Part shown: in pieces, positions 7,760-17,868 of the stretch
Layout: each line of letters opens with the position of its first letter
Position numbering within the stretch: position 1 is the first letter of the stretch
Assembly (NCBI GenBank): GCA_963812075.1
Contig: CAWETN010000010.1
Span: forward strand, 124,001-188,000
Length of the DNA: 64,000 nt
Direction of reading: 5' to 3'
Source of the DNA: JAMXLO01 sp963812075
GTDB taxonomy: Bacteria > Pseudomonadota > Alphaproteobacteria > Acetobacterales > Acetobacteraceae
The notes under the pieces: generated by a model
Told to the model about the DNA's origin: nothing
The model's database searches: none
Seen by the model: only the letters and a program-made list of their open reading frames with translations
Program-made: the position numbers and the translations under genes

Positions 7760-8875
7760 ATGCTGCTGTTGATCCCCGGCCCTGTCACCACCCGCCCCGA
7801 GGTGCGCGAGGCCCTGCGCTACGACTTCGCCCCCTGGGACAATGACTTCCGTCCGCTCTACGCGGGAATTCGCGAGCGTGTGCTGCACATCGCCCGCGGC
7901 GTCCCCGGCGAGCATGCGACGTTGCCACTGCAGGGCTGCGGCCACTTCATCACCGAGGCGTCCGTCCGCACCTTCGTTCCTGTCGGCCAGAAGCTGCTGA
8001 TCCCCGCCACAGGATCCTATGCCGACCGCATGATCCGTCTGGCGCGCGAGGCCGGCCGCATCCCGGTGCTGCTGCCCGTGCCGGACGATGCGGCCGCCGA
8101 CCCCGACGCCGTCGCCGCGGCGCTGGCCGCGGACCCCGACATCGGCCATGTCGGTCTGGTCTACAGCGAGACCGGCAGCGGGATCGTGCACGACGTGGCC
8201 GCGATCGGCGCCGCGGTGCGCCGGCTCGGGCGGCGCATGATCGTCGATGCTGTGTCCGCGTTCGGCGCGCTGCCGCTCGACCTCGCCGCGCAGCCCGAGA
8301 TCGACGTGGTGGGCTTCACCTCCAACAAGTGCCTGGAAGGCGTGCCCGGCATGGCCTTCGCCATCGCGCGCATCGACCGCGTCGAGGCCTGCGCCGGCAA
8401 CGCCGGAAGCTGGTCGCTCGATCTGTCCAGCATCTACGCGCACACGCTGCGCAGCGGCTGGGGCAGCTTCCGCTTCACGCCGCCGGCGCAGGTGCTGAAC
8501 GCGTTCAACGTGGCGCTGGATCTGTACGATGCCGAGGGCGGGCAGCCAGCGCGGCTGGCGCGCTACACCGCCAACATGCACACCCTGTACGACGGGGTGC
8601 GCCGCCTGGGTCTCACGCCTTACCTGCCCCGGCAGGTGCAGGGGCCGATCATCGTCAATGTGCGCGCGCCGGCGGATGTGGCCTGGGACCTTCAGCGCTT
8701 CGTCGATGCGCTGAAGGTGCGCGGGGTGCTCATCAGCAACTTCTACAACACGCCGGAACCCAGCTTCCGCGTCGGTTGCATCGGAGCCGTCACGCCGGCC
8801 GACATGGCCGGGGCTGTCGTCGCGATGGGCGAGGTGCTGGGCGAGCTTGGGATCGAGCGGCGCAAGGCGGCGTGA
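7760..8875 (+). CDS. phnW: 2-aminoethylphosphonate-pyruvate aminotransferase
   Basis: This 371-residue PLP enzyme transfers the amino group of 2-aminoethylphosphonate to pyruvate, giving phosphonoacetaldehyde and alanine. Family hallmarks are LLIPGPVTTRPEV at the start, HATLPLQGCGHFITEA, LLIPATGSYADRM, and the PLP lysine in FTSNKCLEGVPG. The ATG at 7760 is chosen because the usual family start (LLIPGPVTT) follows at once. Neither phnX (phosphonatase) nor phnA/phnY is adjacent, so the partner that handles phosphonoacetaldehyde must be elsewhere. The residual alternative is another class V aminotransferase such as serine-glyoxylate aminotransferase, but the motifs favour PhnW. Confidence 0.88.
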   Translation: MLLLIPGPVTTRPEVREALRYDFAPWDNDFRPLYAGIRERVLHIARGVPGEHATLPLQGCGHFITEASVRTFVPVGQKLLIPATGSYADRMIRLAREAGRIPVLLPVPDDAAADPDAVAAALAADPDIGHVGLVYSETGSGIVHDVAAIGAAVRRLGRRMIVDAVSAFGALPLDLAAQPEIDVVGFTSNKCLEGVPGMAFAIARIDRVEACAGNAGSWSLDLSSIYAHTLRSGWGSFRFTPPAQVLNAFNVALDLYDAEGGQPARLARYTANMHTLYDGVRRLGLTPYLPRQVQGPIIVNVRAPADVAWDLQRFVDALKVRGVLISNFYNTPEPSFRVGCIGAVTPADMAGAVVAMGEVLGELGIERRKAA

Positions 8876-8953
8876 GCCTGCTTGCGAGAGCGGGCAGGAG
8901 GCGGCACGCTCCGCTCCTCACAATGACCGTGGCGAATGGAGGAGACAGGACAG

Positions 8954-9280
8954 ATGCCGGACGGCACGCGCGCGCCATACATCTACCTGGTGCAGATGGA
9001 CATCCCCGCCGAGTACGAGGCGGACTTCAACCGGATCTACGACACCGAGCACGTGCCGGAGATCCTGAAGGTTCCCGGCGTGCGCGGCTGCACACGCTAC
9101 GCGCTGGAGAAGACCAATAAGGACGGCATGGCGCGCTATCTCGCACTGTACGAGATGGATGCCGCCAACGTGATGGAAAGCGCCGCCTGGCTACGGGCGT
9201 CGGAAATCGGCGACTGGGCGCCGAAGATCCGGCCACACACGACCAACCGTTCCCACACCGTCATGCGCAAGATAGCCTGA
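8954..9280 (+). CDS. Small EthD/dimeric ferredoxin-like-fold protein
   Basis: About 108 residues. The sequence YIYLVQMDIPAEYEADFNRIYDTEHVPEIL, followed by GVRGCTRYAL and YLALYEMD, has the strand-helix-strand pattern and EHVPEIL signature of small dimeric alpha-beta barrel proteins (EthD-like). These often act as monooxygenase or cyclase helpers, or have no assigned role. The start at 8954 (MPDGT) is preferred to 8936 on length. It sits 13 bases before formate-THF ligase and 78 bases after phnW, so it could be in the same transcript. Function unknown. Confidence 0.7.
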   Translation: MPDGTRAPYIYLVQMDIPAEYEADFNRIYDTEHVPEILKVPGVRGCTRYALEKTNKDGMARYLALYEMDAANVMESAAWLRASEIGDWAPKIRPHTTNRSHTVMRKIA

Positions 9281-9293
9281 GGAAACCGAGAGA

Positions 9294-10964
9294 ATGAAAA
9301 GCGACCTGGAGATCGCCCGCGAAACCACGATGCGCCCGATCGCGGAGATCGCCGCGAAGCTGGACATCCCCGCCGATGCGCTGGAACCCTATGGGCGGCA
9401 CAAGGCGAAGATCGGCATCGACCACATCAGGTCGCTCGAGAGCCGGCCGGACGGCGCTCTGGTGCTGGTCACCGGCATCAGCCCCACGCCGGCGGGCGAA
9501 GGCAAGACCACCACCACCGTCGGCCTCGGCGACGCGCTGAACCGCGTCGGCTCGCGCGCCATCATCTGCCTGCGCGAGCCATCGCTGGGACCGAGCTTCG
9601 GCATGAAGGGGGGTGCTGCCGGCGGCGGCTACTCGCAGGTGGTGCCGATGGACCAGATCAACCTGCACTTCACCGGCGACTTCCATGCGATCACGTCGGC
9701 CAACAACCTGCTGGCCGCAATGATCGACAACCACATCTATTGGGGCAACGCGCTGGGCATCGACGCGCGCCGCGTGTCGTGGCGGCGCTGCCTCGACATG
9801 AACGACCGGGCGCTGCGCTCGATCGTGGGCAGCCTGGGCGGCGTGGCCAACGGCTTCCCGCGCGAGGACGGCTTTGACATCACGGTCGCCTCCGAGGTGA
9901 TGGCGGTGTTCTGTCTCTCGCGCAATCTCGACGAGCTGCAGGAACGGCTTGGCCGGATGATCGTGGCGCAGAAGCGCGACGGGACGGCGGTGACGGCGAA
10001 GGACCTGAAGGCGGACGGCGCCATGGCGGTGCTGCTGAAGGACGCGCTGGCGCCCAATCTGGTGCAGACGCTGGAAGGTTCGCCGGCCTTCGTGCACGGC
10101 GGCCCGTTCGCCAACATCGCGCACGGCTGCAACTCGGTGATGGCGACGCGGCTCGGCCTGAAGCTGGCCGACGTGGTGGTGACCGAGGCCGGCTTCGGCG
10201 CCGACCTGGGCGCCGAGAAGTTCGTCGACATCAAGTGCCGGCAGGCCGGACTGAAGCCGTCCTGCGCCGTGGTGGTGGCCACCGTGCGCGCGCTGAAGAT
10301 GCATGGCGGCGTGGCGCGCAATGCGTTGGGCACCGAGAACGTCGCGGCGGTGCAGAAGGGCGTGGCCAATCTGGCGCGGCACGTGGAGAACCTGGGCAAG
10401 TTCGGGCTGCCGGTGGTGGTGGGCGTGAACCACTTCACCTCGGACACCGACGCCGAGTTCGCGGCGATCCGCGACGCCATGGCGAAGCAGGGGGTGGAGG
10501 CGATTTCCTGCACCCACTGGGGGGACGGCAGCGCGGGCGCCGAGGCCCTGGCACGCGCGGTGCAGCAGAAGATCACGCTGGGCGAGGCGAAGCCGGCGCC
10601 GCTGTATCCCGACGGCATGCCGCTTGCCGAGAAGATCCGCACCATCGCGCAGCAGATCTACCGGGCGTCCGACATCATGATGACCGAGGCGGTGGCGCGC
10701 CGGCTGGAGGGCTTCGAGAAGGCAGGCTTCGGCCATGTGCCGGTCTGCATCGCCAAGACCCAGTACAGCTTCACCTCGGATCCCGCCGTGATGGGTGCCC
10801 CGGAAGGGCATACGCTGCCGGTGCGCGAGGTGCGGCTGTCCGCGGGCGCCGGGTTCGTCGTGGCGATCTGCGGCGACATCATGACGATGCCCGGCCTGCC
10901 GCGCACGCCGGCCGCCGAGGCGATCCACCTGCGCGAGGACGGCGAGATCGAGGGGCTGTTCTAG
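9294..10964 (+). CDS. fhs: Formate-tetrahydrofolate ligase
   Basis: A 556-residue enzyme that makes 10-formyl-THF from formate, ATP and THF in the cytoplasm. Visible are the P-loop-like ATP motif TPAGEGKTTTTVGLGDAL, LREPSLGPSFGMKGGAAGGG near the active site, FTGDFHAITSANNLLAAMIDNH, and EAGFGADLGAEKF. The length is normal (about 555-560). One-carbon units from formate would feed purine, Met and Ser synthesis; with the nearby hydroxyacid dehydrogenase this could link to glyoxylate/serine metabolism, but that is only suggestive. Its TAG stop overlaps the first bases of a long palindromic repeat. Confidence 0.95.
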   Translation: MKSDLEIARETTMRPIAEIAAKLDIPADALEPYGRHKAKIGIDHIRSLESRPDGALVLVTGISPTPAGEGKTTTTVGLGDALNRVGSRAIICLREPSLGPSFGMKGGAAGGGYSQVVPMDQINLHFTGDFHAITSANNLLAAMIDNHIYWGNALGIDARRVSWRRCLDMNDRALRSIVGSLGGVANGFPREDGFDITVASEVMAVFCLSRNLDELQERLGRMIVAQKRDGTAVTAKDLKADGAMAVLLKDALAPNLVQTLEGSPAFVHGGPFANIAHGCNSVMATRLGLKLADVVVTEAGFGADLGAEKFVDIKCRQAGLKPSCAVVVATVRALKMHGGVARNALGTENVAAVQKGVANLARHVENLGKFGLPVVVGVNHFTSDTDAEFAAIRDAMAKQGVEAISCTHWGDGSAGAEALARAVQQKITLGEAKPAPLYPDGMPLAEKIRTIAQQIYRASDIMMTEAVARRLEGFEKAGFGHVPVCIAKTQYSFTSDPAVMGAPEGHTLPVREVRLSAGAGFVVAICGDIMTMPGLPRTPAAEAIHLREDGEIEGLF

Positions 10965-11083
10965 TGTTGTGATCCTGACGGTTCAGAGCCGGCCAGTGCT
11001 GTCATTGCGAGCGTAGCGAAGCAATCTCCCCGCAGATGTCGGACCAATGCTCGCGGGGATTGCTGCGCGTCGCTCGCAATGAC
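10963..11083. repeat. Long palindromic interspersed repeat, copy 1
   Basis: Begins with the 17-base string AGTGTTGTGATCCTGAC (10963-10979), which overlaps the fhs stop codon. It then forms an imperfect inverted repeat with arms at 11001-11033 and 11053-11083 (outer end GTCATTGCGAGCG / CGCTCGCAATGAC) and a loop containing ACCAATGC. The same 17-mer, arms and loop element occur at 23569-23673, and a shorter copy lies at 20597-20643. It could fold as a long RNA hairpin at the fhs 3' end. Confidence 0.85.
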
Positions 11084-11124
11084 ACAGCGAAGGCGGGCGG
11101 CGCGCGTAGAGAGCATCCGGCGTC

Positions 11125-11152
11125 GCTCCGCCCGTTTCTCCACGGGCGGAGC
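11125..11152. terminator. Hairpin between convergent fhs and sulfatase
   Basis: A perfect 11-bp stem (GCTCCGCCCGT / ACGGGCGGAGC) with a 6-base loop TTCTCC. It lies between the 3' ends of two convergent genes, 15 bases from the sulfatase stop. There is no strong U-tract on either strand, so it may terminate weakly or act as an mRNA 3'-end stabiliser. Confidence 0.55.
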
Positions 11153-11166
11153 CGTCCTTCGAGATC

Positions 11167-12771
11167 CTATTTCACCAGCGCACGCTCCGCGATCGCCTTG
11201 TCGATCGCCGCCTTGACCGCCGACATGTTGAAGCTGGCCGCAGCCTGCATCGGCGGGAATTCGATCAAGGTCTGCGCGGCCTTCGCCACTTCCTGCTGAA
11301 CGAACACGAAACGCCAGAACTCGTAGGCGAACCAGTTGTAGTAGGCGATCGACCCATTGTCCTTGCCGTTGAACATGCCCGTGCGCTCATACGGATCGAG
11401 ACGGAGATTGACCAAAATCGGCCAATCGACCTTCTCGGTGGCGCCAAGCCAACCGCCGGGCTGGTCGGTGAAGCGATACTTGAAGTCGTCGATACGCACC
11501 GCGGCCAGGGTGGTTTCCGTGAGATAGAATATCTCGTGACGCGCGGACGGTGCCTTGCCGGTGATCAGGTCGAGTTGGTTGTAGCCGTCGAGATGCACCT
11601 TGAAGGTCTGGTCGCCGACCTTCTTGCCGGTCAATAGCTCGCTTGCGATGTTCGGATTGCCCGCCGCCGCAACCAGGGTCGGGAACCAATCGAGCCCAGA
11701 GACGATGCCGTTTTCCACCTTGCCGGCCGGCACCTTGCCCGGCCAGCGCACCATCGCGGGCACCCGGAAGCCGCCTTCGAGACCGGTTCCCTTGCCTCCG
11801 GCGAACGGCGTCTGCCCGCCATCCGGCCAAGTGAAGTTTTCGGCGCCGTTGTCGGTGGTGAACACGACGATCGTGTTGTCGTCGAGCCCATTCGTCTTCA
11901 GATACGCCATCACCGACCCGACGATGTCATCGAGTTGTGCCATGCCGGCTTCCTGGATGCTCCAGCCGTTCTCCGAATTGCGCATCGACTCATACTTCTC
12001 GGACAGGTGAGTCACGACGTGCATGCGCGTCGGGTTGAGCCAGACGAAGAACGGCTTGTTGTCGGCGCGCGCCTTGTCGATGAACTTCAGCGTGAAGTCG
12101 AGGATCTCGTCGTCGACGGTTTCCATGCGCTTGGGATACAGCGTTCCTGCATCCTCGATGCGCTGCCTGCCGATCTTGCCCCAACGCGGCTGCTCGGTGA
12201 CGTCGTCGGTCTCGGTGGCCCAGGAATGCACCATGTTGCGCGGACCGACGACGTCCTTCAGCGCCTGCGGGTAGTTCCGGTGCGACGGGTCTTCCATCGC
12301 GTCCAGGTGGTAGAGGTAGCCGAAGAATTCGTCGAAGCCGTGCACGGTCGGCAGGAACCTGTTCAGGTCGCCGAGATGGTTCTTGCCGAACTGCCCGGTC
12401 GCATAGCCCATCGCCTTGAGCACCTGGGCTATGGTGACCGCCTGGTCGGGAATGCCGAGTGGCGACCCGGCCTGGCCGACCGTCGTCAGACCGGTGCGGA
12501 TCGGCAGCTCGCCGGTGATGAAATTTGCCCTGCCTGCCGTGCAGCTCGCTTCGGCATAATAATCGGTGAAGCGCATGCCCTCGGCAGCCAGCTTGTCAAG
12601 ATTGGGCGTCCTGCCGGACATCACCCCTTGATTGTACGCTCCGATATTGGCCCAGCCGATATCATCGCCCATCACGACGATTATATTGGGCTTCGGGGTC
12701 TGGGCATGGGCCCCGCCGCCAAGTGGCAGCAAGACGAGCAACATGCCCCACAGCAACCCGCGCAACTGCAT
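11167..12771 (-). CDS. Secreted arylsulfatase (type I, formylglycine-dependent)
   Basis: A 534-residue periplasmic sulfatase. A Sec signal peptide (MQLRGLLWGMLLVLLPLG...GAHAQ) is followed by PNIIVVMGDDIGW, whose two Asp residues bind Ca. The active-site cysteine lies in SCTAGRANF, matching the C-x-A-x-R signature converted to formylglycine. TDNGAENFTWPDGG later supplies further metal and substrate ligands. The start at 12771 gives a clean signal peptide; an in-frame ATG at 12819 would bury it. No sulfatase-modifying enzyme is adjacent. Substrate unknown. Composition is slightly less GC-rich than its neighbours, so acquisition by transfer is possible. It is convergent with fhs. Confidence 0.9.
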   Translation of the reverse strand: MQLRGLLWGMLLVLLPLGGGAHAQTPKPNIIVVMGDDIGWANIGAYNQGVMSGRTPNLDKLAAEGMRFTDYYAEASCTAGRANFITGELPIRTGLTTVGQAGSPLGIPDQAVTIAQVLKAMGYATGQFGKNHLGDLNRFLPTVHGFDEFFGYLYHLDAMEDPSHRNYPQALKDVVGPRNMVHSWATETDDVTEQPRWGKIGRQRIEDAGTLYPKRMETVDDEILDFTLKFIDKARADNKPFFVWLNPTRMHVVTHLSEKYESMRNSENGWSIQEAGMAQLDDIVGSVMAYLKTNGLDDNTIVVFTTDNGAENFTWPDGGQTPFAGGKGTGLEGGFRVPAMVRWPGKVPAGKVENGIVSGLDWFPTLVAAAGNPNIASELLTGKKVGDQTFKVHLDGYNQLDLITGKAPSARHEIFYLTETTLAAVRIDDFKYRFTDQPGGWLGATEKVDWPILVNLRLDPYERTGMFNGKDNGSIAYYNWFAYEFWRFVFVQQEVAKAAQTLIEFPPMQAAASFNMSAVKAAIDKAIAERALVK

Positions 12772-12938
12772 AAACCTACCTCCGGTGACGTTTGCGTCGC
12801 TGTCGTTTGTACACGTCAACAGGATTTATTGACGGCAGGAATCCAGGCGACCGGTCCACTAGGCGCCGATACGGCTTCGAACGCAACTTCGCCGCGCTGG
12901 CCTTTCGACGGCCGGCTCCGGATGCAATTCTGTCATCG

Positions 12939-14666
12939 CTACCGCCGCACGTTCGCCATCGCCAGTTCGATCACCTCGTCGAGGCGACCGTTGAGCACCG
13001 CGCGCACCATGTAGAGCGTGAAGCCCTTCGCCATCTCCGCGGTGATCTTCGGCGGCATCACCAGTTCATGCCGGCTGACCACCGCGTCCACCACCACCGG
13101 ACCCGGATACGCCAGCGCCTCGGCGAGCCGGGCCTCCACCTGGGCCGGGTCCTCGATGCGCACGCCCTTGATGCCGACCGCCTCTGCCATCGCGGCGAAG
13201 TTCGGATTCAGCAGGTCGGTGCCGGTGTTGATGAAGCCGGTCGACTTCTGCTCGAGCTCGATGAAGCCCAGTGCGCCGTTGTTGAACACCACGACCTTCG
13301 CCGGCAGGTCGAGCTGGCGCAGGCTGAGCAGGTCGCCCATCAACATGGTGAAGCCGCCGTCGCCGGACAGCGAGACCACCTGCCGCCCCGGACAGGCCGC
13401 CTGCGCGCCGATCGCCTGCGCCATCGCGTTCGCCATCGAGCCGTGCCAGAACGAGCCCAGCAGCCGGCGCCTGCCGTTCATCGCCAGGTAGCGCGCCGCC
13501 CACACCGTCGGCAGCCCCACATCGCAGGTGAAGATCGCATCGTCGGCGGCCAGCTCGCTCAGCACGCGCGCGATATGCTGCGGATGCAGCGTGCCGCCCT
13601 GCCGTCCGGTCGCCAGTTCGTCCAGCCCCTTGCGCGCCGCGCGGTAGTGGGTCACGGCCGCGTCGAGATGCGTGCGGTCGGTCTTCACCGTCAGCTGCGG
13701 CAGCAGCGCATCCAGTGCGGCGGCAACCTCGCCGACGATGCCGAGGTCCACCGGTGCGCGCCGCCCGATATTCTCGCCGCGGATATCGATCTGCGCGATC
13801 TGTGCGTGGTCCGGATAGAACTGCCGGTACGGGAAGTCGGTGCCCAGCATCAGCAGCGTGTCGCAGGACTGCAGCGCGTGATAGCCGGACGAGAAGCCGA
13901 TCAGCCCGGTCATGCCGACGTCGTAGGGATTGTCCCACTCGACATGTTCCTTGCCGCGCAGCGCGTGCACGATCGGCGCCTTCAGGGTGTCGGCAAGCGC
14001 CAGAACCTGGGCGTGCGCGCCGGCGCAGCCAGAGCCGCAGAGCAGCGTGATCCTCCCCGCGCTGTTCAGGAGCTTGGCCAACCGGGCGACCGGCTGCGCC
14101 GACGGCACCACCACCGGGCGCGGCGGGCGCAGTCCGTCGGGCTTCGGCGTGCGCGGGTTCACTGCCGTGCGCAGCGCCACGTCGCCGGGAATAACCACCA
14201 CCGCCACGGCGCGCTGGGTCAGCGCGTGGCGGATCGCCATCTCGAGCACGCGCGGCATCTGTTCTGCGCTGGTGACCAGCTCGCAGTACGAGCTGCATTC
14301 GCGGAACAGATGTTCTGGATGGGTCTCCTGGAAATACCCGGCGCCCAATTCGGCCGACGGGATGTGCGCGGCGATGGCGAGCACCGGCACGCGCGATCGG
14401 TGGCAGTCGAACAGCCCGTTGATGAGGTGCAGGTTGCCGGGCCCGCAGCTGCCGGCGCACACCGCCAGCTCGCCGGTCAGGTGTGCGTCCGCGCCCGCGG
14501 CGAACGCCGCCACCTCCTCGTGCCGGACGTGCAGCCAGCCGATCTTGCCCTGCCGGCGCAGTGAATCGGTGAACCCGTTCAGGCTGTCGCCGACGATGCC
14601 GTAGATACGCTGCACGCCCGCTGCGACGAGGGTCTCGACCATCTGATCGGCGACGGTGGTGGCCAT
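12939..14666 (-). CDS. poxB: Pyruvate dehydrogenase (quinone) / pyruvate oxidase, ThDP-dependent
   Basis: A 575-residue ThDP/FAD enzyme close in length to E. coli PoxB (572). PoxB decarboxylates pyruvate to acetate and CO2, passing electrons to membrane quinone. The N-terminal VRHEEVAAFAAGADAHLTG holds the ThDP-activating Glu. The C-terminal ThDP motif runs from SLSGDGGFTMLMGD to VVFNNGALGF. The tail (VRAVLNGRLDEVIELAMANV) resembles the amphipathic membrane-binding helix. The main alternative is another acetolactate-synthase-like enzyme, but the tail and start (GVQRIYGIVGDSLNGFTD) favour PoxB. Divergent from fumC with 54 bases between. Confidence 0.9.
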   Translation of the reverse strand: MATTVADQMVETLVAAGVQRIYGIVGDSLNGFTDSLRRQGKIGWLHVRHEEVAAFAAGADAHLTGELAVCAGSCGPGNLHLINGLFDCHRSRVPVLAIAAHIPSAELGAGYFQETHPEHLFRECSSYCELVTSAEQMPRVLEMAIRHALTQRAVAVVVIPGDVALRTAVNPRTPKPDGLRPPRPVVVPSAQPVARLAKLLNSAGRITLLCGSGCAGAHAQVLALADTLKAPIVHALRGKEHVEWDNPYDVGMTGLIGFSSGYHALQSCDTLLMLGTDFPYRQFYPDHAQIAQIDIRGENIGRRAPVDLGIVGEVAAALDALLPQLTVKTDRTHLDAAVTHYRAARKGLDELATGRQGGTLHPQHIARVLSELAADDAIFTCDVGLPTVWAARYLAMNGRRRLLGSFWHGSMANAMAQAIGAQAACPGRQVVSLSGDGGFTMLMGDLLSLRQLDLPAKVVVFNNGALGFIELEQKSTGFINTGTDLLNPNFAAMAEAVGIKGVRIEDPAQVEARLAEALAYPGPVVVDAVVSRHELVMPPKITAEMAKGFTLYMVRAVLNGRLDEVIELAMANVRR

Positions 14667-14720
14667 ACTTGCTGATCCCTTTCCGGCTGATACGGTCTCT
14701 ATCGTCTAAAGGAGACTAGC

Positions 14721-16128
14721 ATGGCGCAGTTCCGCAAGGAGGCCGACAGCCTGGGCGAGGTCGAGGTCCCCTCGGACCGGCTGTGGGGCGCACAGACCCA
14801 GCGCTCGCTCGAGCATTTCAGCATCGGCAAGGACCTGATGCCGCGCGAGATGATCACCGCCTATGCCATCCTGAAGAAGGCCTGCGGCGAACGCCAACCA
14901 TGCCGGCGGCCGGCTTGATGACCGCGTGCAGCGGCTGATCGTGCAGGTCGCCGACGAGATCCTGGCCGGGCAGCACCACGACATGTTCCCGTTGCACGTG
15001 TGGATGACCGGGAGCGGCACCCAGTTCAACATGAACGTCAACGAAGTATTCTCCAACCGTGCGTGCCAGTTGGCCGGTACGCCACTCGGCAGCAAGACGC
15101 CGGTGCATCCCAACGACCACGTCAACATGTCGCAGTCGTCGAACGACACGTTCCCTTCGGCGATGTGCATCGCCGCGGCGCTTGGCGTGACGCAGCGTCT
15201 CGTGCCCGCGGTGCAGGCGCTGCACGCTGCAATAGCGGCGAAAGCCGGCGAGTGGCAGGACATCGTCAAGATCGGCCGCACCCACATGCAGGACGCCACA
15301 CCGGTGACTCTCGGCCAGGAGTGGTCGGGCTATGCCGGCATGCTGGCCGACGATATCGAGCGGCTGGAGGACGCGCTGAAGGGCGTCTACCGCCTGGCCC
15401 TCGGCGGCACCGCGGTGGGCACCGGGATCAACGCCGCACCGGGCTTCGCCGAAGCCGCGGCCGCGGCGATCGCCGGGCTGACCCGGCTGCCGTTCGTCAC
15501 TGCGCCCAACAAGTTCGCCGTACAGGGATCCCACGATGCGCTGGTGCAGCTGTCGGGCACGCTGCGTACGCTGGCGGTGTCGCTGTACAAGATCGCCAAC
15601 GACATCCGGCTGCTGTCCTGCGGCCCGCGCGCCGGGTTCGCCGAACTGTCGATCCCCGAGAACGAGCCGGGGTCGTCGATCATGCCTGGCAAGGTGAACC
15701 CGACGCAGGCCGAGGCGCTGACCATGATCGCGGTGCAGGTGATGGGCAACGACGTCGCCGTGGGGTTCGGCGGCGCCGGCGGCTACCTCGAGATGAACGT
15801 CTACAAGCCACTGATGATCCACAACGTCATGCACTCCATCACCATCCTGTCCGACGGCTGCACGAACTTCCGACGCTTCCTGGTGGAGGGGACGCAGCCG
15901 AACCTGGCGAGGATCCGCGAGTACGTCGATCGCTCGCTGATGCTGGTCACCGCACTCGCACCGGTCATCGGCTACGACAAGGCTTCGCAGATCGCCCACC
16001 ATGCCGCCGAGAAGGACCTGACGCTGCGCGAGGCGGCGCTGGAACTGGGCTTCGTCGGCGCGGAGGACTTCGACCGCATCGTCGATCCGAAAAGGATGGT
16101 CACGCCCTACGTCGCCACGTCACACTAG
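14721..16128 (+). CDS. fumC: Class II fumarase, one +1 frameshift as sequenced
   Basis: Hydrates fumarate to malate in the TCA cycle. N-terminal VPSDRLWGAQTQRSLEHF is in frame one. A surplus base near 14897 throws the frame, and the rest reads from about 14898 on: GSGTQFNMNVNE, HPNDHVNMSQSSNDTFP, GRTHMQDATPVTLGQE and the catalytic loop GSSIMPGKVNPTQ. Removing one base gives 468 residues, against 467 in E. coli FumC. Aspartase is less likely because the loop and substrate-binding segments follow the fumarase pattern. A Shine-Dalgarno sequence AAAGGAGA precedes the start. It is followed 36 bases later by malic enzyme, a logical fumarate-malate-pyruvate pair. Confidence 0.92.
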
Positions 16129-16164
16129 CCGTCTCGTCGCCTGCATCAGGGGAAAGCCGCAGCA

Positions 16165-17800
16165 ATGCCCGATCCGGTCACAACGGCGCCGACCGGCGCC
16201 GCACTTCTGCACAACCCGCACCTCAACCGGGGTGGTGCGTTCACCCTCGCGGAACGCCAGACACTCGGCATCGAGGGGCTGCTGCCGCCCGCGTACAACA
16301 CGCTCGAGACGCAGATGGCGCGGGTGCACGCGCAGCTCGACCTGCTCGACAACGATCTGCAGCGATACCTGTATCTCAGCGACCTCCAGTCGCGTGACGA
16401 AGTGCTGTACTACGCGGTGCTGATGTCCGACCCGGCGGCGTTCATGCCGCTGGTCTATACGCCGACGGTCGGCGAGGCCTGCCAGAAATTCGACCACATC
16501 CTCCGCGGCGCGCACGGCATGTATCTGCCGATCACGGCGAAGGGGCGGCTGCGGCAGATCCTTGGCAACTGGCCGTTTCCCGACATCCGCTTCATCGTCG
16601 TCACGGACGGCGAGCGCATCCTCGGCCTGGGCGATCTCGGCGTCGGCGGCATGGGCATTCCGATCGGCAAGCTCGCACTCTACACCGCCTGTGCCGGCGT
16701 GCCGCCGCAGATGACACTGCCGGTGACGCTCGACGTCGGTACGCAACAATCACGCGCTGCTGGAGGACCCGCTGTATCTCGGTCTGCGCCACGAACGGGT
16801 ACGCGGCGCAGAGTACGACGCCTTCATCGAGGAGTTCGTGCAGGCGGTGCAGTCGCGGTATCCGAAATGCTGCATCCAGTGGGAGGACTTTGCCAACTTC
16901 AACGCGGTGCCGATCCTGGCGCGCTACCAGGACCGGGTCTGCACCTACAACGACGACATCCAGGGTACCGCCGCCGTGGCGCTTGCCGGCATCCTGGCGG
17001 GGCTGCGCATCACCGGGCAGAGGCTGACCGAGCAGCGCTTCCTGTTCCTGGGCGGCGGGTCGGCCGCGACCGGGATCGCCGAACTGATCAGCCAGGCGAT
17101 GGCGCTGGAGGGGCTGTCGATCGAGGCCGCCCGGACGCGCAACTGGCTGTTCGACGTGAACGGCCTGATGATCGCCTCGCGCACCGACCTGGCGGACTTC
17201 CAGAAGCCGTTTTCGCACGACCACGCGCCGGTGGCGTCCTTCGTCGAGGCGGTGGAGGCGATCAGGCCCACCGGCATCATCGGCGTGAGCACGGTGCCCA
17301 AGCTGTTCAACCAGGGGGTGATCGAGGCGATGGCGCGGATCAACCAGCGCCCGATCATCTTCCCCTACTCGAACCCGACCTCGCGTTCTGAGTGCACCGC
17401 CGAGGAGGCCTACAAATGGTCGGGCGGCCGCGCGGTGTTCGCCAGCGGCAGCCCGTTCGAGCCGGTCGAGATCGACGGCAAGCGGCTGGTCCCCGGCCAG
17501 GGCAACAACGTCTACATCTTCCCCGCCATGGGCATGGCGGTGCTCGCGACCGAGGCGAAGCGCGTCACCGAGGCGATGTTCATCGTCGCCGCACGCGCCG
17601 TGGCCGAGCAGGTGACCGAGGCCAACCTGGCGCTGGGGCTGATCTATCCGCCGACCAGCAACATGCTGGACACCTCGCTGCATACCGCCGCCCGCATCGC
17701 CGACTACATCTTCCAGCACGACCTCGCGGGCATCCCCCGGCCCGACGACGTCGCGGCGCATATACGGGCGATGGCCTACAAGCCGGTCTATCCCGCCTGA
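16165..17800 (+). CDS. Malic enzyme (large, NAD-type), one +1 frameshift as sequenced
   Basis: Oxidatively decarboxylates malate to pyruvate. The N-terminal part has LPPAYNTLETQMARVHAQL and VYTPTVGEACQKF, the large eukaryote/MaeA-type malic enzyme signature, and RILGLGDLGVGGMGIPIGK. The frame breaks near 16745 with one extra base in the GTNNHALLEDPLY region. It then continues with QWEDFANFNAVPIL, TYNDDIQGTAAVALAG, the Rossmann segment FLFLGGGSAATGIAELI, and FPYSNPTSRSECTAEEAY. Repaired length is 544 residues, normal for this type. Cofactor preference (NAD or NADP) cannot be read reliably. With fumC and poxB it forms a C4-to-acetate route. Confidence 0.9.
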
Positions 17801-17868
17801 GGCGAGATCGTCCTTGCCTCACAGGCACGTCATCGCTAACTGACCTGCCGCGCGCAAGGAGCAGTCAG

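Noticed and set aside
8879..8930. Possible degenerate copy of the palindromic repeat family
   Set aside because: Only CTCACAATGAC and a few scattered bases match; no paired arms, so not annotated.
9261..10928. 555-codon open frame antisense to fhs
   Set aside because: It is the shadow of a GC-rich gene with third-position bias; the translation is Arg/His/Ala-rich with no domain, and fhs on the other strand is fully conserved.
12792..14564. 590-codon open frame antisense to poxB
   Set aside because: Low-complexity Arg/His/Gln-rich translation mirroring poxB; no motif.
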